From Betaproteobacteria bacterium (GTDB lineage Bacteria; Pseudomonadota; Gammaproteobacteria; Burkholderiales; SG8-39): a stretch of 8,566 bases of DNA. A program made the translations under genes and the position numbers. The stretch spans positions 1 to 8,566 of the forward strand of contig JAFARH010000321.1 in NCBI GenBank assembly GCA_019245555.1, given 5' to 3'. The notes below the pieces were generated by a model that was given only the letters and a program-made list of their open reading frames with translations, ran no database searches and was not told the origin of the DNA. Of this stretch, positions 6,425 to 8,566 are shown piece after piece. Position 1 is the stretch's first letter. The number at the start of each line of letters is the position of its first letter.

Positions 6425-7135
6425 CTATGCCGGCGCGCCGGTTGCCGGTTCTACGCGAGTGGTTTCGAGTCGATAACCGTAGTTGTAAACGGGCACTACG
6501 CGATAGCCCGACTCGGGCCGCAGGTCGAGCTTCTTCCGGACTTGGCTAACGTGCGTGTCGACTGTGCGCGTTGCCAGATCGCCGCTTCTTCCCCAGACAG
6601 TTTCCTGCAAATGGCCACGCGAAAGCAGCCGGCCCATGTTGCGGAAGAGCGTGACCGCGAGCTCGAACTCCTTCGGAGTGAGCTCGATCTTGGTGCCGTC
6701 CTTCTTGATCTCGCTGCGCGAAATGTCGATCTCGAACGGCGGAAAGGAGAGCTGCTTCTTCTCTTCGATCGGATATGCGCGCCGCAGCAAGGCGTGCAAT
6801 CTGGCAAGCAATTCCGCGCGACGCACGGGCTTGACCATGTAATCGTCGGCACCGTGCTCCAGTGCAAATACGATGTCTTGCTCCGAGTCGCGCACCGTGA
6901 CGAAAAGAATCGGCACTGTTTTCGAGACGTTGCTTCGCAGCCAGCCGAGCACCTCGGTGCCGGAAATATCCGGCACCTGCCAGTCGAGCATGAAGAGATC
7001 GAAGCTCTCACGCCCCGCTTGGCGCATGGCCTCGCGGCCCGACAACCAGCCGTGCACGTCGTGGCCGTCCGCAGCGACCCAGCGCTTCAACAACGCGAGC
7101 TGGTCGGGGTCGTCTTCTAGAATGGCGATGCGCAA
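6425..7135 (-). CDS. OmpR-family two-component response regulator
   Basis: This 236-residue protein (counting from TTG at 7135) has a receiver domain at about 1-118 and an OmpR-type winged helix at about 130-226. Receiver residues are intact: acidic E7/D8/D9, phosphoacceptor D51 in FMLDWQVPD, T80, Y99 and K102 in DDYMVKP. The DNA-binding part shows ELTPKEFELAVTLF, LLSRGHLQETVWG, TRTVDTHVSQVRKKL and the closing YNYGYRLE hairpin. The frame opens with ATG at 7159, but that ATG lies inside a -10-like box, whereas TTG at 7135 has a perfect GAGGAG six bases upstream and gives the canonical MRIAILEDD start. No sensor kinase is in the window, so it is orphan or paired with a distant kinase. It heads an operon with the CmcI-like gene and probably controls it or its own expression; this is inference. 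Confidence 0.93.
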   Translation of the reverse strand: MRIAILEDDPDQLALLKRWVAADGHDVHGWLSGREAMRQAGRESFDLFMLDWQVPDISGTEVLGWLRSNVSKTVPILFVTVRDSEQDIVFALEHGADDYMVKPVRRAELLARLHALLRRAYPIEEKKQLSFPPFEIDISRSEIKKDGTKIELTPKEFELAVTLFRNMGRLLSRGHLQETVWGRSGDLATRTVDTHVSQVRKKLDLRPESGYRVVPVYNYGYRLETTRVEPATGAPA

Positions 7136-7992
7136 TGCCGTCTCCTCGTAAGCAATCATACCAATTGCAAAACAAGGTCAGGGTGGCCGTGTTGGGAGGC
7201 GGCAGTATTGCACGCCTCGTTCTGGAGCAGTCTCGAGCCGGGCAGCTCCCTCGCGTGGAGTTCGTCGCGCTGTCCGGTCGTAGCGCCACATCGCGCGGCG
7301 CAGCACTCGCACGCGAATTCAACCTCAGGTACGTCGTCGGTGGCGCACAGCTCATCGAGCAGAGGCCCGATGTCGTCCTGGAAGCGGCGTCGCACGCGGC
7401 GGTGCGCGAGCACCTCGTGTCCTTTCTCGAGCGCGGGGTCAGCGTGATCGTGCTTTCCGCGGGAGCATTGACGGATGATCGACTGCGCAGCGACGCAGAG
7501 CAGGCTGCGGAGAAATCCGGCGCGCTACTTTATGTCCCATCTGGAGGAATCGGCGGGCTCGACGCGCTGAAGTCGGCCTGCCGCGCGGGCGTCGAGGAAG
7601 TTTCAATCCAGGTCGCGAAACCCCCTGCGGCGTGGAAAGGCATTCCGTACGTCGAAGCGTCGGGCGTCGATCTCGATCGACTGAAAGGTCCGCTCACGCT
7701 CTTCGAAGGCACGGCTCGAGAAGGCGTGCCGCACTTCCCCCAGAACGTGAATATCGCGGCGGTTCTTTCTTACGCGGGCGTCGGCCTCGACAAGACCCAG
7801 CTAAAAGTCGTGGCAGACCCGGGCCTTACCGCGAATACCCACACGATCCGTGTGTCTGGGCGCACGGGGCGCTTCACGGTGGTGCTCGAAAACGTGCCGA
7901 CGCCGGACAACCCCAAAACCTCTTGGCTAGCCTGCTGCAGCGCGCTTTCTGCCCTTCGTTCCATCGCTGCGAACGTCCGATACGGCGGCTAG
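7135..7992 (+). CDS. nadX: L-aspartate dehydrogenase
   Basis: The protein is up to 285 residues and matches NAD(P)-dependent L-aspartate dehydrogenase, which interconverts L-aspartate with iminoaspartate/oxaloacetate plus ammonia; iminoaspartate can feed NAD synthesis with NadA. The N-terminal Rossmann fold has VRVAVLGGGSIARLVLEQ at 15-32 and EAASHAAVREH at 84-94, then VIVLSAGALTD. The DUF108-type catalytic part has VPSGGIGGLDALKSA, KPPAAWKG, FEGTAREGVPHFPQNVNIAAV, and DPGLTANTHTI, where the His is the family's catalytic candidate; it ends DNPKTSWLACCSAL. The start is uncertain: ATG at 7135 is the longest option but has no Shine-Dalgarno and overlaps the first base of the divergent regulator gene. 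TTG at 7165 or GTG at 7183 (AAGG five bases upstream, 269 residues, close to known family length) are realistic. The symbol rests on family match only; no nadA or nadC is nearby. Confidence 0.88.
   Translation: MPSPRKQSYQLQNKVRVAVLGGGSIARLVLEQSRAGQLPRVEFVALSGRSATSRGAALAREFNLRYVVGGAQLIEQRPDVVLEAASHAAVREHLVSFLERGVSVIVLSAGALTDDRLRSDAEQAAEKSGALLYVPSGGIGGLDALKSACRAGVEEVSIQVAKPPAAWKGIPYVEASGVDLDRLKGPLTLFEGTAREGVPHFPQNVNIAAVLSYAGVGLDKTQLKVVADPGLTANTHTIRVSGRTGRFTVVLENVPTPDNPKTSWLACCSALSALRSIAANVRYGG
7142..7160 (-). promoter_or_regulatory. Promoter -10 and ribosome binding site of the response regulator
   Basis: On the minus strand TGGTATGAT (extended -10; TATGAT at 7160-7155) predicts a start near 7148. 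The Shine-Dalgarno GAGGAG at 7147-7142 follows at once, six bases before TTG 7135. This gives a very short leader. The arrangement excludes the upstream ATG at 7159, which is part of the -10 element. The -35 is poor (CCTGAC, 16-base spacer). Confidence 0.55.
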
Positions 7993-8005
7993 GAGTCGCT
8001 GGCGG

Positions 8006-8030
8006 TTTTCTTGACCCGCTTTTCTTGACC
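8006..8030 (+). repeat. Tandem 11-base direct repeat containing duplicated TTGACC
   Basis: TTTTCTTGACC occurs at 8006-8016 and again at 8020-8030, a 14-base period. The second copy provides the -35 of the tRNA promoter; the first places a second TTGACC 14 bases upstream. Between the copies a weak GCGG/CCGC stem (8002-8005 with 8016-8019) is followed by TTTT and might end aspartate dehydrogenase transcription inefficiently. Confidence 0.7.
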
Positions 8031-8054
8031 AAGTCTAGGAAAACTCAATAAAAT
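8025..8054 (+). promoter_or_regulatory. Sigma70 promoter of the tRNA-tuf operon
   Basis: TTGACC at 8025-8030 and TAAAAT at 8049-8054, 18 bases apart, are close to consensus. The GC-rich CGCGGG just after the -10 is the discriminator type seen at stringently controlled stable-RNA promoters. The predicted start near 8061 is a few bases before the tRNA-Tyr 5' end, leaving a very short leader for RNase P to remove. Confidence 0.75.
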
Positions 8055-8067
8055 CGCGGGTTCCGCC

Positions 8068-8154
8068 GGAGGGGTGCCCGAGCGGCTAAAGGGGGCAGAC
8101 TGTAAATCTGTTGGCCTTGCGCCTACGTTGGTTCGAATCCAACCCCCTCCACCA
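8068..8154 (+). tRNA. tRNA-Tyr (anticodon GTA)
   Basis: GGAGGGG at 8068-8074 pairs with CCCCTCC at 8144-8150, followed by discriminator A and an encoded CCA (8152-8154). The anticodon loop carries GTA at 8102-8104. The extra-long variable arm is the class II form expected for bacterial tRNA-Tyr, and the T-loop is TTCGAAT. It is the first gene of the operon. Confidence 0.97.
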
Positions 8155-8216
8155 GATTCGGGCCGCAGTTGGGTACCAGGAAGCGGAGTAGATTTTTTGG
8201 GTGAAAGGTGAACCAG

Positions 8217-8290
8217 GCGGGTGTAGCTCAATGGTAGAGCAGAAGCCTTCCAAGCTTATGACGAGGGTTCGATTCCCTTCACCCGCTCCA
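8217..8290 (+). tRNA. tRNA-Gly (anticodon TCC)
   Basis: GCGGGTG at 8217-8223 pairs with CACCCGC at 8280-8286, then discriminator T and encoded CCA. The anticodon loop CTTCCAA gives TCC at 8249-8251. The first anticodon-stem pair appears to be a G-A mismatch (GAAGC opposite GCTTA) and the outer T-stem pair is G-U; both look tolerable. The 62-base spacer after tRNA-Tyr shows no gene. Confidence 0.97.
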
Positions 8291-8310
8291 CTGCGCACAA
8301 ACGATATTCG

Positions 8311-8385
<75 letters not shown>

Positions 8386-8413
8386 GGCATACAGGACTGA
8401 CAGGAACTTCTAG

Positions 8414-8566
8414 ATGGCGAAAGCTAAATTCGAGCGCACCAAGCCCCACGTGAACGTGGGCACGATCGGGCACGTGGATCATGGCAAGACGACGCTGACG
8501 GCGGCGATGACGCACGTGCTGGCGAAGAAGTTCGGCGGCGAGGCGAAGAACTATGACCAGATCGAT
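8414..8566 (+). CDS. tuf: Elongation factor Tu, N-terminal part (3' end outside window)
   Basis: The first 51 residues of EF-Tu, the GTPase that delivers aminoacyl-tRNA to the ribosome. The sequence opens [19 protein letters not shown] and contains the P-loop GHVDHGKT at residues 19-26, with the invariant Lys25 and Thr26. The ATG at 8414 is preceded by AGGA at 8403-8406, seven bases away. The Tyr-Gly-Thr tRNA genes directly upstream mark this as the tufB-type locus, where tRNAs and tuf are co-transcribed; a second tuf copy usually exists elsewhere in proteobacteria. The tail [12 protein letters not shown] suggests a betaproteobacterium. The frame runs off the window. Confidence 0.97.
   Translation, partial: MAKAKFERTKPHVNVGTIGHVDHGKTTLTAAMTHVLAKKFGGEAKNYDQID

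Noticed and set aside
6122..7120. A 332-codon + strand frame across the CmcI-like and response-regulator genes
   Set aside because: It spans two real genes on the opposite strand and shows no recognisable domain.
8155..8216. Possible extra gene or tRNA in the Tyr-Gly spacer
   Set aside because: It is only 62 bases, with no cloverleaf and no frame; it looks like processed spacer.

Overview
The window looks like a chromosomal segment of a GC-rich proteobacterium, most likely a betaproteobacterium. The evidence is the tRNA-Tyr, tRNA-Gly, tRNA-Thr, tuf gene order, the EF-Tu N-terminus (a FGGEAK..YDQID stretch) and the LysR, fused indolepyruvate oxidoreductase and aspartate dehydrogenase families present. 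No species can be named from the sequence alone. I see no insertion sequence, phage gene, CRISPR array or origin.

Left part (1-1046, + strand): the C-terminal end of an MBG-domain surface or secreted protein cut by the window edge, followed after 23 bases by a small lipoprotein gene. The two are probably co-transcribed. Middle-left (1048-5622, - strand): a very large single-chain indolepyruvate ferredoxin oxidoreductase-type enzyme, preceded by a LysR-type regulator gene on the same strand. The lipoprotein and oxidoreductase genes meet tail to tail with one base between their stop codons.

Centre (5623-5785): a compact intergenic region that appears to hold a small RNA gene on the + strand, divergent from lysR. 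It has a TGGTATAGT promoter-like element, a hairpin that exposes a CU-rich, anti-Shine-Dalgarno-like loop, and a strong intrinsic terminator with a GCAA-capped stem and six T's. A T-N11-A dyad typical of LysR sites lies between lysR and this RNA, about 68 bases upstream of the predicted RNA start. This is the best candidate here for something undescribed.

Middle-right (5786-7135, - strand): a two-gene operon of an OmpR-family response regulator and a cephalosporin-hydroxylase/CmcI-like SAM-dependent enzyme. The second gene starts with TTG eight bases after the regulator's stop triplet begins its reading, in the same frame, with only CGC GCC between TAG and TTG. No sensor kinase is in the window. 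Divergent from it is an L-aspartate dehydrogenase gene (to 7992).

Right end (8006-8566, + strand): the stable-RNA/translation operon, with a sigma70-type promoter, tRNA-Tyr(GTA), tRNA-Gly(TCC), tRNA-Thr(GGT) and the first 51 codons of tuf. It is constitutive housekeeping machinery unrelated to the accessory genes to its left.
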